From Devosia sp. Root436 (GTDB lineage: Bacteria; Pseudomonadota; Alphaproteobacteria; Rhizobiales; Devosiaceae), in the NCBI RefSeq assembly GCF_001426345.1, contig NZ_LMEM01000010.1:390969-454968 (forward strand): a stretch of DNA of 64,000 bases, in the 5' to 3' direction. Under the pieces are notes generated by a model that searched no databases, was not told the origin of the DNA, and saw only the letters and a list, made by a program, of their open reading frames with translations. The translations under genes and the position numbers were made by a program. This document shows positions 8,160-17,132 of the stretch, one piece after another (positions within the stretch are counted from its first letter, which is position 1; each line of letters starts with the position of its first letter).

Positions 8160-9308
8160 GTGCCGTCACGCTTGCGCCAGGGGGCGTCCCAGCTTCCGCC
8201 AACTGCCAATCCCGTCCAGGCGCTGGAAGCGGGAATCGTCCTTAACCGGACGCAGAAGCTGTGGGATGAAGGGAAAATCCCCGAGGCCCTGCATGCCTGC
8301 AACGACATTCTCAAAACCGACCCAAATCATGCCGGCGCCCTCTACATGATGGGCATGCTGGCGCTGGAGCTCGGTGCGCTGGATATGGCCATCGGCAGCC
8401 TCGAGCGCGCGGCGGCCAGCTCGCCGGGCACGACCCGCATCCTGGTGGGCCTGGGGCAGGCGTTCGCCAAATCGGGACAGCCCGTCAAGGCGGCCGGTGT
8501 CTATACGAAAGCCCTGCAGCTCAGCCCCAATTCGGGCGCCGCCTATCGCGGGCTGGGGCTGGTGCAACTCGATCTCGATCAGCGCGGTAATGCGCTCAAG
8601 AGTTTCCGCAAGGCGCTCAAGATCAATCCCGATGACCAGTTCGCCACCTATATGCTGGCGGCCCTGGCCGACGCGGCGCCGGTTGCGCCGGAGGGGTATG
8701 TCCCGGCACTGTTCGATTCCTATGCCGAGCAGTTCGACCTCCATCTCACCGGCAAGCTGGGCTATCGCATCCCCGAAGAAATCGCCGAACTTGTCGGCAC
8801 CCGCTATGCGGGCGACGCTATCGCCAGCGCGGTGGATCTGGGCTGCGGCACCGGTCTCGTCGGCGCGGCCTTGGGCGCGCGAGTCGCCGCGATCGACGGG
8901 GTGGACCTGTCGCCCAGGATGCTGGCCAAGGCGGCGGATCGCGGGATTTACCGAACCCTCAGGGAAGGGGACGCGACCGATATCCTTAACAGGGATGCCG
9001 GCTTTGCCGGCCCCTATGATCTGGCGACGGCAGCCGATGTGTTCATCTATATCGGCCGGCTCGAAGCCGCCTTTGCCGCGGTAAAGGCCCGCCTCGCGCC
9101 AAAGGGGCTTTTCGCCTTTTCGGTGGAAGTCGCCGATCAGGGGGAGGTGGACATCCGCAGCTCCGGCCGCTTCGTCCATTCGCACGCCTATATCGCCGGC
9201 CTCGCCGAGGCATTCGATTTCAGCATCGTGGAGCAAAAGGCGCTGATCATCCGCCAGGAAATCGACGTGCCGGTCCCCGGCACCCTCTATCTGCTGCGCA
9301 GCCGGTAA
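8160..9308 (+). CDS. TPR repeat - SAM methyltransferase fusion
   Basis: A 382-residue protein with two parts. About residues 30-170 hold four or so tetratricopeptide repeats (ILKTDPNHAGALYMMGML; ALQLSPNSGAAYRGLG; ALKINPDDQFATYML). The rest is a class I methyltransferase with motif I VDLGCGTGLVGAAL and DGVDLSPRMLAKA. The GTG at 8160 is preferred because AGGAG lies nine bases upstream; a TTG 36 bases earlier is an alternative. The TPRs probably bind the protein or peptide substrate. Such TPR-methyltransferase fusions are known in alphaproteobacteria; the substrate is unknown. Confidence 0.82.
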   Translation: MPSRLRQGASQLPPTANPVQALEAGIVLNRTQKLWDEGKIPEALHACNDILKTDPNHAGALYMMGMLALELGALDMAIGSLERAAASSPGTTRILVGLGQAFAKSGQPVKAAGVYTKALQLSPNSGAAYRGLGLVQLDLDQRGNALKSFRKALKINPDDQFATYMLAALADAAPVAPEGYVPALFDSYAEQFDLHLTGKLGYRIPEEIAELVGTRYAGDAIASAVDLGCGTGLVGAALGARVAAIDGVDLSPRMLAKAADRGIYRTLREGDATDILNRDAGFAGPYDLATAADVFIYIGRLEAAFAAVKARLAPKGLFAFSVEVADQGEVDIRSSGRFVHSHAYIAGLAEAFDFSIVEQKALIIRQEIDVPVPGTLYLLRSR

Positions 9309-9332
9309 TGATTAGAGTTCCTTGAGCGTGGG

Positions 9333-9458
9333 CTCCCTCTCCCCTGAGGGGAGAGGGTGGGGTGAGGGGTTCAGCGCTGGTGGAGGGTGAGATGCCTAAA
9401 GCGGCACTGAACCCCTCACCCGACCCTTCGGGTCGACCTCTCCCCTCAGGGGAGAGGT
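9333..9458. repeat. Palindromic repeat family A, copy 2 (complete)
   Basis: Both ends are near-identical hairpins (CCTCTCCCCTGAGGGGAGAGG and its counterpart at about 9437-9457). Inside lie an inverted pair, GTGAGGGGTTCAGCGCT and ACTGAACCCCTCACC, around a short variable centre. One arm carries the extra hairpin CGACCCTTCGGGTCG. The copy sits between convergent genes. Confidence 0.85.
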
Positions 9459-9471
9459 GACTTCCGCTCCA

Positions 9472-9500
9472 ACAAAAACGGCGGGGCTTTCACCCCGCCG
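9472..9500 (-). terminator. Rho-independent terminator of the seven-repeat gene
   Basis: An 8-bp GC stem (9479-9486 with 9493-9500, 6-nt loop) followed on the minus strand by TTTTTGTT. It lies 26 nt downstream of the stop of the repeat protein gene. Confidence 0.85.
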
Positions 9501-9525
9501 CATAAATCCGTCCCTGTCGTCGGGC

Positions 9526-11031
9526 CTATAGCCCGGCTTCGCTGGTCAGGATGATGGTCCCTGCCTCATAGGCGGCCTTGCAGTCGACGCTGTCGTGATA
9601 CTCGTCGCTTTCCAGCAGCACCGAGGCTGCGTTCGGGCCTTCGAAGCGCGGGTCGTCACAGCGGTCGTCATTGGCATAGTCGGAGCTATTATCGCCGAAC
9701 TCGATATGGCTGCTGTCATAAGGGGCGCCGGCGGCATATTCGGGCGAATAGACCTTGCGGATCGTCACCCTGCCTTCGGCTTCCAGGGCCTTGCAGTCGG
9801 TGGCGTCGCCATAGAGGTCATCGGTCAGAAGCTTCTTGTCGGTACCTTCGCCCATGAAGCGCAGGTCGTCGCATTCGCCGTCATTGGCCCATTTGCTCCA
9901 GTCGCTGCCATAGTCGAATGCGGCAACCGGGGTCGTGGGGCTTTCGCCATTATAGGTGGCGGTGCCGGCTTCGACCGCGGCGCGGCAGTCGGTGGCGTCA
10001 TGGCCGAGATCGGCATCGAGCAGTTCGCCGGCAACGCCGGTGCCCGAAAAGCGTGGATCGTCGCATTCGCCGTCCTTGGACCACTGGCTGGTATCGTCGC
10101 CATAGGCGATATCGGCCGTGGCCGAGCCGCCGACAAAGCTCACCGTGCCGGCATCATAGGCCGCCTGGCAGTCGGTGGCGTCCTTGAGGATATCGGCATC
10201 GACCAGTTCGGCGGCCGAGCCGGTGCCCTGGAAGCGCGGGTCGTCGCATTCGCCATCATTGGCCCATTCGCTGGAATTGTCGCCGAAGTCGATGGCGGCC
10301 GTCGTCGTGGTCGCGGCGCCGGCATCCTTGAGCGTCACCGTGCCGGCGGCATAGGCGGCGCGGCAGTCGGTGGCGTCCTTGCGCAGGTCGGCATCGATGG
10401 TTTCGGCGGCCGAGCCGGTGCCTTCGAAGCGCGGATCGTCGCATTCGCCGTCATTGTTCCATTCGCTGCTGTCGTCGCCGAAGTCGATGGCGTCGATCGC
10501 CGTGGCAATGGTCACGTCGGCGGGCGTGGTGCCGCCCTGCTTGAATGTCACGGTACCGGCCTCGAGCGCGGCGCGGCAATCATTGGCGTCCTTGAGGATA
10601 TCGGCATCGACCAGTTCGGCGGCCGAGCCGGCGCCCTCGAAGCGTGGATCGTCGCATTCGCCGTCATTGGACCACTGGCTGGAATTGTCGCCGAAGTCGA
10701 TATCGGCGGCGACGGGCGTGGTTGCGCCGCCGGCCAGTGCCACCGTGCCGGCTTCGAAGGCCGTACGGCAGTCGGTGGCGTCCTTGCGGATATCGGCATC
10801 GACCAGTTCGGCAGCCGATCCGGCGCCCTCGAAGCGCGGATCGTCGCATTCGCCGTCGTTGGACCACTGGCTCGAATCGTCGCCGAAGTCGATATCGCCG
10901 GTAACGGCGGTGGTGACTGGCGGCGGGTTTTTCTTGTTGTCGAGCTTTTGCGCCATGGCCGGAGCCGCCAATCCGGCGGCCAGCACCACGGCCAGCACCG
11001 CTCCCCCCAAAACCTTTTGCAACGCGTTCAT
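9526..11031 (-). CDS. Secreted protein made of seven Cys-Asp repeats
   Basis: A 501-residue protein with a signal peptide (MNALQKVLGGAVLAVV to about PAMAQ) and then seven tandem repeats beginning near residues 47, 111, 182, 247, 308, 372 and 443. Each unit carries FGD-x-SSxW-xNDGECDDPRF, a middle ELVDADxxKDATDC and an AGTV end, so each has two cysteines, likely one disulfide, and many aspartates. Spacers are Thr/Ala/Gly-rich. Units 1-4 are nearly identical; 6 and 7 have diverged. The acidic DGECDD core suggests calcium or other cation binding in the periplasm or at the surface. Function unknown. Confidence 0.85.
   Translation of the reverse strand: MNALQKVLGGAVLAVVLAAGLAAPAMAQKLDNKKNPPPVTTAVTGDIDFGDDSSQWSNDGECDDPRFEGAGSAAELVDADIRKDATDCRTAFEAGTVALAGGATTPVAADIDFGDNSSQWSNDGECDDPRFEGAGSAAELVDADILKDANDCRAALEAGTVTFKQGGTTPADVTIATAIDAIDFGDDSSEWNNDGECDDPRFEGTGSAAETIDADLRKDATDCRAAYAAGTVTLKDAGAATTTTAAIDFGDNSSEWANDGECDDPRFQGTGSAAELVDADILKDATDCQAAYDAGTVSFVGGSATADIAYGDDTSQWSKDGECDDPRFSGTGVAGELLDADLGHDATDCRAAVEAGTATYNGESPTTPVAAFDYGSDWSKWANDGECDDLRFMGEGTDKKLLTDDLYGDATDCKALEAEGRVTIRKVYSPEYAAGAPYDSSHIEFGDNSSDYANDDRCDDPRFEGPNAASVLLESDEYHDSVDCKAAYEAGTIILTSEAGL
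9529..10893 (-). repeat. Seven in-frame tandem repeats (61-71 codons each)
   Basis: The coding repeats of the secreted Cys-Asp protein are also visible at DNA level: blocks such as CGCATTCGCCGTCATTG and CCTTGAGGATATCGGCATCG recur at about 180-210-bp spacing. The first four units are the most alike, pointing to recent duplication or gene conversion, and the array could change copy number by recombination. Confidence 0.85.
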
Positions 11032-11117
11032 CGGTCGTCCCTTCCCAGATGTATGCCGCAAGTCGTGGCTGGACATTACAGCGGCTTTGCGGCGGCCAAA
11101 AGCCACCACCGAAAGAT

Positions 11118-12053
11118 TCAGCTGGCCTGCCGCGCCCGTCGCTCGGCGCGGGCAAACAGCACCGATCCTAGCAGAACCAGCGCCGTGCCCACCCCATGAA
11201 ACAGGGTGAAGGGTTCGGAAAGCACGATGACGGCAATGACAATTGTCACCACCGGCCCGAAGGCGGCGGTGGAGGAGGTGGCCCGCGCCCCGATCCGCGC
11301 CATGCCGGCATTCATCAGGAAGCTGGGCAATACGGTGCCCAGCACGCCCAGGGCCAGCCCATAGGCCCAGAGCTGGGGGCTCAGCGCCAGGTAGCTTTGC
11401 GGACCCGCGATGATCAGGTTCTGTGCAATGGCGCAGACCGCCGCCGTCGACATGCCGATGCAGGTGAACAGCGCCGAGCCCAGCACCAGCATCTGTCTTT
11501 TGGCCAGGTGCTGGTAGATCGCGAAGGTGATGGCCGAGCCCAGCACCAGCAGGGTGCCGATGACGATGCCGTCGGGGTCGACAGCCAGGTTCCAGCCGAA
11601 GATCACCAGCAGCCCGCCATAGCTCACCAGCATGGAAGGTACCACGCCCCAGACCATGCGGTCGCCGAAGAACCAGACACCGAACAGCACCACGAAGAAC
11701 GGATAGGTGAACAGCACCAGCCGCTCATATTGGGCGGTGACGTGATTGAGCCCGAGGAAATCGAGATAGCTCGACAAGTAATAGCCCAGGATGCCGATGG
11801 CCATGCTCGACAGCACCAGCCTGGGCGTCAGCGCGCCGACGAACTTGTCCCCCCGCCTGATGATGGTGAGCAGAATGACCAGGTAGACCGGCAAGGCCAC
11901 CAGCATGCGCAGGCTCAGCAGCATTTCGGTAGAGACGCCGAGCCCATAGGCGAGCTTGATGAAAATGCCTTTGGTGGAAAACAGGATCGCCCCCGCCACG
12001 GCAAGGCCGTAGCCGACGGGGTCGTTGATGCTGGCGGGCGCGGTGACAGTCAT
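11118..12053 (-). CDS. DMT/EamA-family transporter
   Basis: A 311-residue inner-membrane protein with about ten hydrophobic segments in two EamA halves (VGYGLAVAGAILFSTKGIFIK at the start, SAITFAIYQHLAKRQM opening the second half, SEPFTLFHGVGTALVLLG at the end). The family exports amino acids or other small metabolites; the substrate cannot be read from sequence. The start MTVTAPASIND is chosen because the upstream in-frame extension is not protein-like. It lies 86 nt upstream of the repeat-protein gene on the same strand. Confidence 0.85.
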   Translation of the reverse strand: MTVTAPASINDPVGYGLAVAGAILFSTKGIFIKLAYGLGVSTEMLLSLRMLVALPVYLVILLTIIRRGDKFVGALTPRLVLSSMAIGILGYYLSSYLDFLGLNHVTAQYERLVLFTYPFFVVLFGVWFFGDRMVWGVVPSMLVSYGGLLVIFGWNLAVDPDGIVIGTLLVLGSAITFAIYQHLAKRQMLVLGSALFTCIGMSTAAVCAIAQNLIIAGPQSYLALSPQLWAYGLALGVLGTVLPSFLMNAGMARIGARATSSTAAFGPVVTIVIAVIVLSEPFTLFHGVGTALVLLGSVLFARAERRARQAS

Positions 12054-12152
12054 AACCTGTTGATAGGACTGCAAAGGCGTGTCGCACAAGGCGGCGAAAG
12101 CGCTAACCGTTCGGTGGGGGTGGTGACACAAATGCTAACAGTGTGCTGACAT

Positions 12153-13085
12153 CTAGCCGCGCGGATGCGCCTTGCGGTAGCTCTCGAGCAAGCGGTCGGT
12201 ATCCACCGCCGTATAGATCTGCGTGGTCGAGAGGCTGGCGTGACCCAGCAGTTCCTGGATGGCGCGTAAATCGCCGCCCCGGCTCAATAAATGCGTTGCA
12301 AATGAATGCCTTAACGCATGCGGCGTGGCCGAGGGCGGCAGGCCCAGCGCGCTGCGCAGCTGTACCATCCGCATCTGGATCAGCCGCGGCGACAGCACCC
12401 CGCCCTTGACGCCGCGGAACAGCGGCTCCTCGGGCCAGGACTTGAAGGGACAGAGCTCCAGATAGAGGTCGATCGACCGTCGCACCGCCTCGATCAGCGG
12501 TACCAGCCTGGTCTTGCCGCCCTTGCCGGTGATCCGCAGAACCTGGGCTTCGAGGTCTCCCGAGGTCAGCGCCAGCGCTTCGGAAATACGCAGGCCCGCG
12601 CCATAGCACAGCGCCAGCACCGCCATGTCGCGCGCCGCCACCCAGGGGCGCTCCTCCTCCATTTGCTCAGTCGCGGCAATGGTTTGCCGCGCTTCGATCA
12701 CGGTCAGCGCCTTGGGCAGGCTCTTGGGCAATTTGGGGGTGCGGATGACATTGAGCGCCTCGCTCGCCACCACGCCTTCGCGCTCGAGAAAGCGGAAAAA
12801 GCTCTTGAGCGCCGACAGCACCCGCGCCAGCGAGCGCGAGCCCAGGCTCTCGCTGCGGCGCTGCGCCATGAAGGCCCGGATATCGGCGCCCCGCAGCTCT
12901 TTCAGCGTCGCCAGCGTCACCGGCCCGCCGGCATGACCGGCCAGAAAGCTCAGGAACTGGTCGACATCGCGGCCATAGGCTTCGAGCGTATTGGCCGACA
13001 GCCGGCGCACCGAGCCCAGTTCACGCTGCCAGGCGGCAAGCTGGGCACGGATGAATTCGTCGGTGGCAAAGGCGGAATCGACCAT
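12153..13085 (-). CDS. xerC: Tyrosine recombinase XerC
   Basis: A 310-residue tyrosine recombinase of normal XerC/D length. The N-terminal SAM-like core-binding domain covers about 10-105. The catalytic set is visible: R166 in AGLRISEAL, the beta-hairpin lysine in GKGGKTR, H256 and R259 in HALRHSFATHLL, H282 in LLGHAS and Y291 in TTQIYT. With a partner XerD it resolves chromosome dimers at dif. No phage or integron genes are nearby and priA lies close by, so the housekeeping role is more likely than mobility. XerC versus XerD is assigned by overall resemblance. Confidence 0.88.
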   Translation of the reverse strand: MVDSAFATDEFIRAQLAAWQRELGSVRRLSANTLEAYGRDVDQFLSFLAGHAGGPVTLATLKELRGADIRAFMAQRRSESLGSRSLARVLSALKSFFRFLEREGVVASEALNVIRTPKLPKSLPKALTVIEARQTIAATEQMEEERPWVAARDMAVLALCYGAGLRISEALALTSGDLEAQVLRITGKGGKTRLVPLIEAVRRSIDLYLELCPFKSWPEEPLFRGVKGGVLSPRLIQMRMVQLRSALGLPPSATPHALRHSFATHLLSRGGDLRAIQELLGHASLSTTQIYTAVDTDRLLESYRKAHPRG

Positions 13086-13124
13086 GGGGGCAGTCTCGGC
13101 CGGTGCGGTAAACCCTGTCTTAAC

Positions 13125-13316
13125 CTAGCGGCAATGCGGGCCAAAATCGGGTCGCTGGCTGGGCGGCAGGCCCAGGTCGTCATAAAGCCGCGGCGGCAAT
13201 TGCTGTGGCAGGCGCCGGCGCCGCAGCGCCTGCTGCAACAGGCTGTAGAGACTGGCCTTTTTGGCGATGGTCACGAGATCCTCGCTCAGCGGCAGGCGAT
13301 CGATCATCTGGGACAT
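13125..13316 (-). CDS. DUF1127-like small protein
   Basis: A 63-residue basic protein, MSQMIDRLPLSEDLVTIA onward, with ALRRRRLPQQLPPRLYDDLG resembling the Arg-rich amphipathic segment and short D-L-G end of DUF1127 miniproteins. Those are common in alphaproteobacteria; some bind RNA or affect phosphate and stress responses. A GGAG ribosome site sits seven bases before the ATG. It lies 39 nt upstream of xerC on the same strand. Family assignment is tentative. Confidence 0.55.
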   Translation of the reverse strand: MSQMIDRLPLSEDLVTIAKKASLYSLLQQALRRRRLPQQLPPRLYDDLGLPPSQRPDFGPHCR

Positions 13317-13632
13317 GGCATGCTCCTCTGCTTGGAAAGACAGGATGCGCCCGCTCCCTGACAGGGCCTGTCAGCAGCGCGTCTGTGGCGCAAATGCACC
13401 AGAGCGCGCGGCCTGTTCCCGGCCGGCCTACACGCTGGCGTGAGCGGGCTTTCGCGCGCGAAACGGGCGCGCTATGGCGGGATATGACGTGTCTCCCCAA
13501 CATTGCCGCCCTGATCGTGGGCGCGCAGATCGTGCTGCCGCCCGAATTGCGGCCGCCTCGGCTGGCCTGAAGCGTTTCGGTATTCGCCAGTCCTTTCCGC
13601 GGCTCTTCGGCCGCCTCTCCGAGTGTTCCAAC
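13317..13632. other. Intergenic region between DUF1127-like and L,D-transpeptidase genes
   Basis: 316 nt between divergent genes. An interrupted palindrome, CTGACAGG-G-CCTGTCAG (13358-13374), lies about 42 nt upstream of the DUF1127-like start and may be an operator. The rest is GC-rich and open in one plus-strand frame that joins the L,D-transpeptidase, but has no protein-like sequence. Confidence 0.4.
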
Positions 13633-14307
13633 ATGACCAGCCTTTCCCTTGGCCGCCGCCAGTTCATGGCCGGCGCCGCCAGTCTTTCCGCCCTGGCCCT
13701 TGCGGGATGTGCGACCACGAGCCCGCGTATCACCGTGCCCGCCGCCCCGGTCCGCCATGGCGTTCCCGCCGATGTGCAGCTGATGTATGGCCCGGTCTAC
13801 GACGAGCCCTTCCCGCTGCGCGCCGCCGACATGTCGCTGGTCGATCCGATCTACTGGCGCCAGCAGGTGATCGATCCGACCGGCGAGCAGCCCGGCACCA
13901 TCGTCGTCGATACGGCCAACCGTTTCCTTTATCACGTGGGCGCGGATGGCCTCGCGACCCGCTATGGCGTGGGTATCGGCCGGGCTGGCTATGCCTGGTC
14001 GGGCCGTGCCCATATCGCCTATAAGCGCGCCTGGCCGACCTGGACGCCGCCATCCGAAATGATCGGCCGCCAGCCCGAGCTGGAGCCTTACCGTCATGGC
14101 ATGGAGCCGGGCGTGGGCAATCCGCTGGGCGCGCGCACGCTCTATATCCACCAGGGCAATGTCGATACGATCTACCGCATCCACGGCAATCCCGACGAGC
14201 GTTCCATCGGCCAGGCGGTGTCGAGCGGCTGCGTGCGCCTGCTGCAGCAGGACATCATCCACCTCCATGACGCAGTGCGGGTCGGGTCGACGCTGGTCGT
14301 CGTCTAG
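13633..14307 (+). CDS. L,D-transpeptidase (YkuD family), predicted lipoprotein
   Basis: A 224-residue protein. The N-terminus has a twin-arginine-like GRRQFMAGAAS and a lipobox LALAGC near residue 34, so it is probably exported and lipidated. The YkuD catalytic motif is intact as HGNPDERSIGQAVSSGCVRL, with the nucleophilic Cys and the SxGC(V)R loop. It should form 3-3 crosslinks in peptidoglycan or attach proteins to it. The start at MTSLSLGRR is set by the signal sequence. Confidence 0.9.
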   Translation: MTSLSLGRRQFMAGAASLSALALAGCATTSPRITVPAAPVRHGVPADVQLMYGPVYDEPFPLRAADMSLVDPIYWRQQVIDPTGEQPGTIVVDTANRFLYHVGADGLATRYGVGIGRAGYAWSGRAHIAYKRAWPTWTPPSEMIGRQPELEPYRHGMEPGVGNPLGARTLYIHQGNVDTIYRIHGNPDERSIGQAVSSGCVRLLQQDIIHLHDAVRVGSTLVVV

Positions 14308-14405
14308 GGCGTTTCCAGCAGAAGTGGTCCCGGTTCTGCGGTTCGGGAACGCGACAACAAGGAACAGCCGGGGCTGGCAGAATCACTTGCGCTCCCTATG
14401 TTCGG

Positions 14406-16595
14406 ATGCGAACAGAACGGGCACAAATGGAAGAGCGTCCAGACATCGTCGCCGTCATGGTGGGGGTCGCCGTCGAAGGCCCCTACAGTTATCGCGTTCC
14501 ACCGGGCATGGTGGTGACGCGCGGCTCGATCGTGGCCGTGCCGCTGGGCCCGCGGCTGACTTTGGGCGTGGTCTGGGGCCAGCCCCGGGACCTGGTGGCG
14601 CATAACCGGCTGCGCGATATTGCCATCGCCTATGACATTCCCCCGCTCAGCGAGGAATTGCTCAAGCTGGTGGACTGGGTGGCGCGTTATACGCTGGCGA
14701 CGCCGGGAATGGTGCTGCGCGCCGTGCTGCGCTCCACCGAAGCGCTCGATACGCCGCGTCCGGTCGTCGCCTATCGCCGCACCGGGCATGAGCCGGAAAA
14801 GCTCACCCCGGCGCGGCTGCGCGTGCTCGATACATTGCTGGACGACATGGCCTGGCCCAAGCCGGCCTTGATCGGCGCCACCGGCGTTTCCCCCTCGGTC
14901 ATCGACGGGCTGGAGCGGGCAGGGGCAGTGGAACGGCTCGAAATGCCGCCGCCGCCCGTGGTGTTGCCGCCCGATCCGGAGGCCGCCATCGCCACGCTGT
15001 CGGCAGCCCAGCAACAGGCGCTGGATGAAATCACCGCGCTCGATCCGCACCAGTTCGGCGTCGCTTTGCTCGATGGCGTTACCGGAGGCGGCAAGACCGA
15101 GGTGTTCTTCGAGGCGGTGGCCGATACCCTTCGCGCCGGGCGACAAGCGCTGATCCTCTTGCCCGAAATCGCCCTCACCAACACCTTCATCGCCCGCTTT
15201 ACCAAGCGCTTCGGCACCAAGCCGGCCGAATGGCATTCCGACATGACGCCGGCGCAGCGCGCCAAAGTCTGGCGCGGCGTGCTCGACGGCTCGGTACGCG
15301 CCGTTGTGGGCGCCCGATCGGCGCTGTTCCTGCCCTTTCGCGAACTGGGTATGCTGGTGCTCGATGAGGAGCATGACGGCGCCTACAAGCAGTCCGACGG
15401 GGTCAATTACCACGCCCGCGACATGGCGGTGGTGCGCGCCCATCTCAGCAATGCCCGTGTCATCCTCTCTTCGGCCACGCCATCGGTCGAAACCCGCAAC
15501 AATGCCAATGCCGGGCGCTATGCCCATGTGCTGCTGACGTCGCGCTTTGCCGAAGCGGCCATGCCCAATATCACGGCCATCGACATGCGGGTGGATGGCC
15601 CGGAAAAGGGCCAGTGGATCGCCCCGCAACTGGCGCGCGAAGTCTTCGCGGCGCTCGATCGCGGCGAGCAGGCTTTGCTGTTCCTCAACCGGCGCGGCTA
15701 TGCCCCGCTGACGCTGTGCAAATCCTGCGGCCATCAATATCAATGCCCGGACTGTTCGGCCTGGATGGTGGAGCATCGTTTCCGTGGCGTCCTCATGTGC
15801 CACCATTGCGGGCATGAGGTGAAAACGCCCAAGGCCTGCAGCCAGTGCGGCGATACCGAAAGCCTCATCGCCGTCGGCCCCGGCATCGAACGGATCGCCG
15901 AGGAGACCGCTGCGCGCTTTCCCGACGCGCGGCGGGTGATTCTCTCCTCCGACATGGGCAGCAATGCCCAGTTGCGCGAGCGCTTCGCCGAAATCGAGCG
16001 GGGCGAGTTCGACCTCATCATCGGCACCCAGCTCGTTTCCAAGGGCCATCATTTCGAAAAGCTCTCGGTGGTAGGCGTGCTCGATGCCGATCTGGGCCTG
16101 GCGCATGGCGACCCGCGCGCCGCCGAAAAGACCTTCCAGATCCTGACCCAGGTGGCGGGACGCGCCGGACGCGCCTCGAAGACCGGCAAGGCGTTCCTGC
16201 AGACCTATCACCCTGATCATCCGGTGATGCGGGCCATGGTGTCAGGCGACCGGGAGGCCTTCTATGCCCATGAGCTGACGGCGCGCGAAGCCGGCGGCCT
16301 GCCACCCTTCGGACGGCTCGCGGCGCTCATCGTTTCGGCCAATGAGCATGAGGTGGCGATGGGCTATGCCAGAAAGCTGCTTTCGGTGGCGCCTATGGCC
16401 GATGGCGTCCGCCTGTTCGGACCGGCCGATGCACCGGTTGCCATGGTTCGCGGGCGCCATCGCGTGCGATTGCTGGCCCAGTCGGGCAAGGATTTCGACC
16501 TCAGCGGCTATGTGCGGTTCTGGCTCGGATCGGCGGAAAAAGTCAGCGGCAACCTGCGCGTACAGGTCGATATCGATCCGATGAGCTTCATGTAG
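14406..16595 (+). CDS. priA: Primosomal helicase PriA
   Basis: A 729-residue replication-restart helicase. The N-terminal DNA-binding domain is about 1-190. The helicase has the Walker A motif GVTGGGKTEVF, DEEH Walker B (VLDEEHDGAYKQ) and SSATPS. The zinc-binding cysteines follow as CKSCGHQYQCPDC and CHHCG with CSQCGD. GRAGRASK is motif VI. Walker A has Gly where Ser is more usual (TGSGKT), which keeps the essential GKT. A second ATG at 14427 could be the start; neither has a strong ribosome site. Confidence 0.95.
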   Translation: MRTERAQMEERPDIVAVMVGVAVEGPYSYRVPPGMVVTRGSIVAVPLGPRLTLGVVWGQPRDLVAHNRLRDIAIAYDIPPLSEELLKLVDWVARYTLATPGMVLRAVLRSTEALDTPRPVVAYRRTGHEPEKLTPARLRVLDTLLDDMAWPKPALIGATGVSPSVIDGLERAGAVERLEMPPPPVVLPPDPEAAIATLSAAQQQALDEITALDPHQFGVALLDGVTGGGKTEVFFEAVADTLRAGRQALILLPEIALTNTFIARFTKRFGTKPAEWHSDMTPAQRAKVWRGVLDGSVRAVVGARSALFLPFRELGMLVLDEEHDGAYKQSDGVNYHARDMAVVRAHLSNARVILSSATPSVETRNNANAGRYAHVLLTSRFAEAAMPNITAIDMRVDGPEKGQWIAPQLAREVFAALDRGEQALLFLNRRGYAPLTLCKSCGHQYQCPDCSAWMVEHRFRGVLMCHHCGHEVKTPKACSQCGDTESLIAVGPGIERIAEETAARFPDARRVILSSDMGSNAQLRERFAEIERGEFDLIIGTQLVSKGHHFEKLSVVGVLDADLGLAHGDPRAAEKTFQILTQVAGRAGRASKTGKAFLQTYHPDHPVMRAMVSGDREAFYAHELTAREAGGLPPFGRLAALIVSANEHEVAMGYARKLLSVAPMADGVRLFGPADAPVAMVRGRHRVRLLAQSGKDFDLSGYVRFWLGSAEKVSGNLRVQVDIDPMSFM

Positions 16596-17132
16596 CGGCG
16601 CGACGTAAGGTGGCGCCCGCAAGGTATTATTTACCTTTGGAGCCCAAAGTGGGGCCAGCCACGGAGTGATGACCGAGGCTAGCGGCGGGCGGTGTGCTTA
16701 CCCAGCCATCCCAACCGCCCGCTGCGCCCCTTATCCGGTCAGAAGACCGGGAGCGATCAGAAGATCACCCAGACATAATGCGAGCACATGTCTTAAGCCT
16801 TCGTAACCACGGAGGCAGCTGGCACATATCTGTGCGTCCGCAGTTCCCAGGCGATCCGCGCCGCTGCCGCCATTCGGGCATGGCTCTCCCGGTCTTCTCG
16901 CCTCAAATCGCTCCACTGGAGCCGGCTCGACGCCTGCGACACTTTCGCCACATTTGAATCGGGGCGCCAAGCCTTGCAAGCCGCTCGGGCCTTGTGCTAG
17001 AGCGAGCGCGACTTTGAAGGGGTCTCCGGACGGCCCCTTTTCCAGACAAGAACAAGCGTCGGCAACCGCCCGGGTTTCCCCAATAGAAACAGGGCGGAGA
17101 AGCGGGCAGGCAACCTAGAGGGTGTAGCGGCA
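16596..17132. other. 537-nt priA-atpH intergenic region with several hairpins
   Basis: No convincing ORF is present. A cluster of inverted repeats fills the first part: AAGGTA/TACCTT at 16621-16637, a 9-bp stem GCGGGCGGT/ACCGCCCGC (16685-16693 with 16714-16722), and CCGGTC-AGAA-GACCGG at 16735-16750. This may be the priA 3' end or a structured RNA. Nearer atpH, AAGGGG/CCCCTT (17017-17022 with 17034-17039) lies in what should be the atp leader. The atp promoter is expected here but no clear -35/-10 pair was identified. Confidence 0.35.

Noticed and set aside
12153..13085. Tyrosine recombinase as a sign of an integrated element
   Set aside because: Length, motifs and surroundings fit housekeeping XerC; no att repeats or phage genes lie nearby.
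13474..13632. N-terminal extension of the L,D-transpeptidase
   Set aside because: The extension precedes a complete signal/lipobox sequence, which must be at the N-terminus, and is not protein-like.
16731..16979. A minus-strand 82-codon frame in the priA-atpH spacer
   Set aside because: No ribosome site, no recognisable sequence and no coding-type composition.
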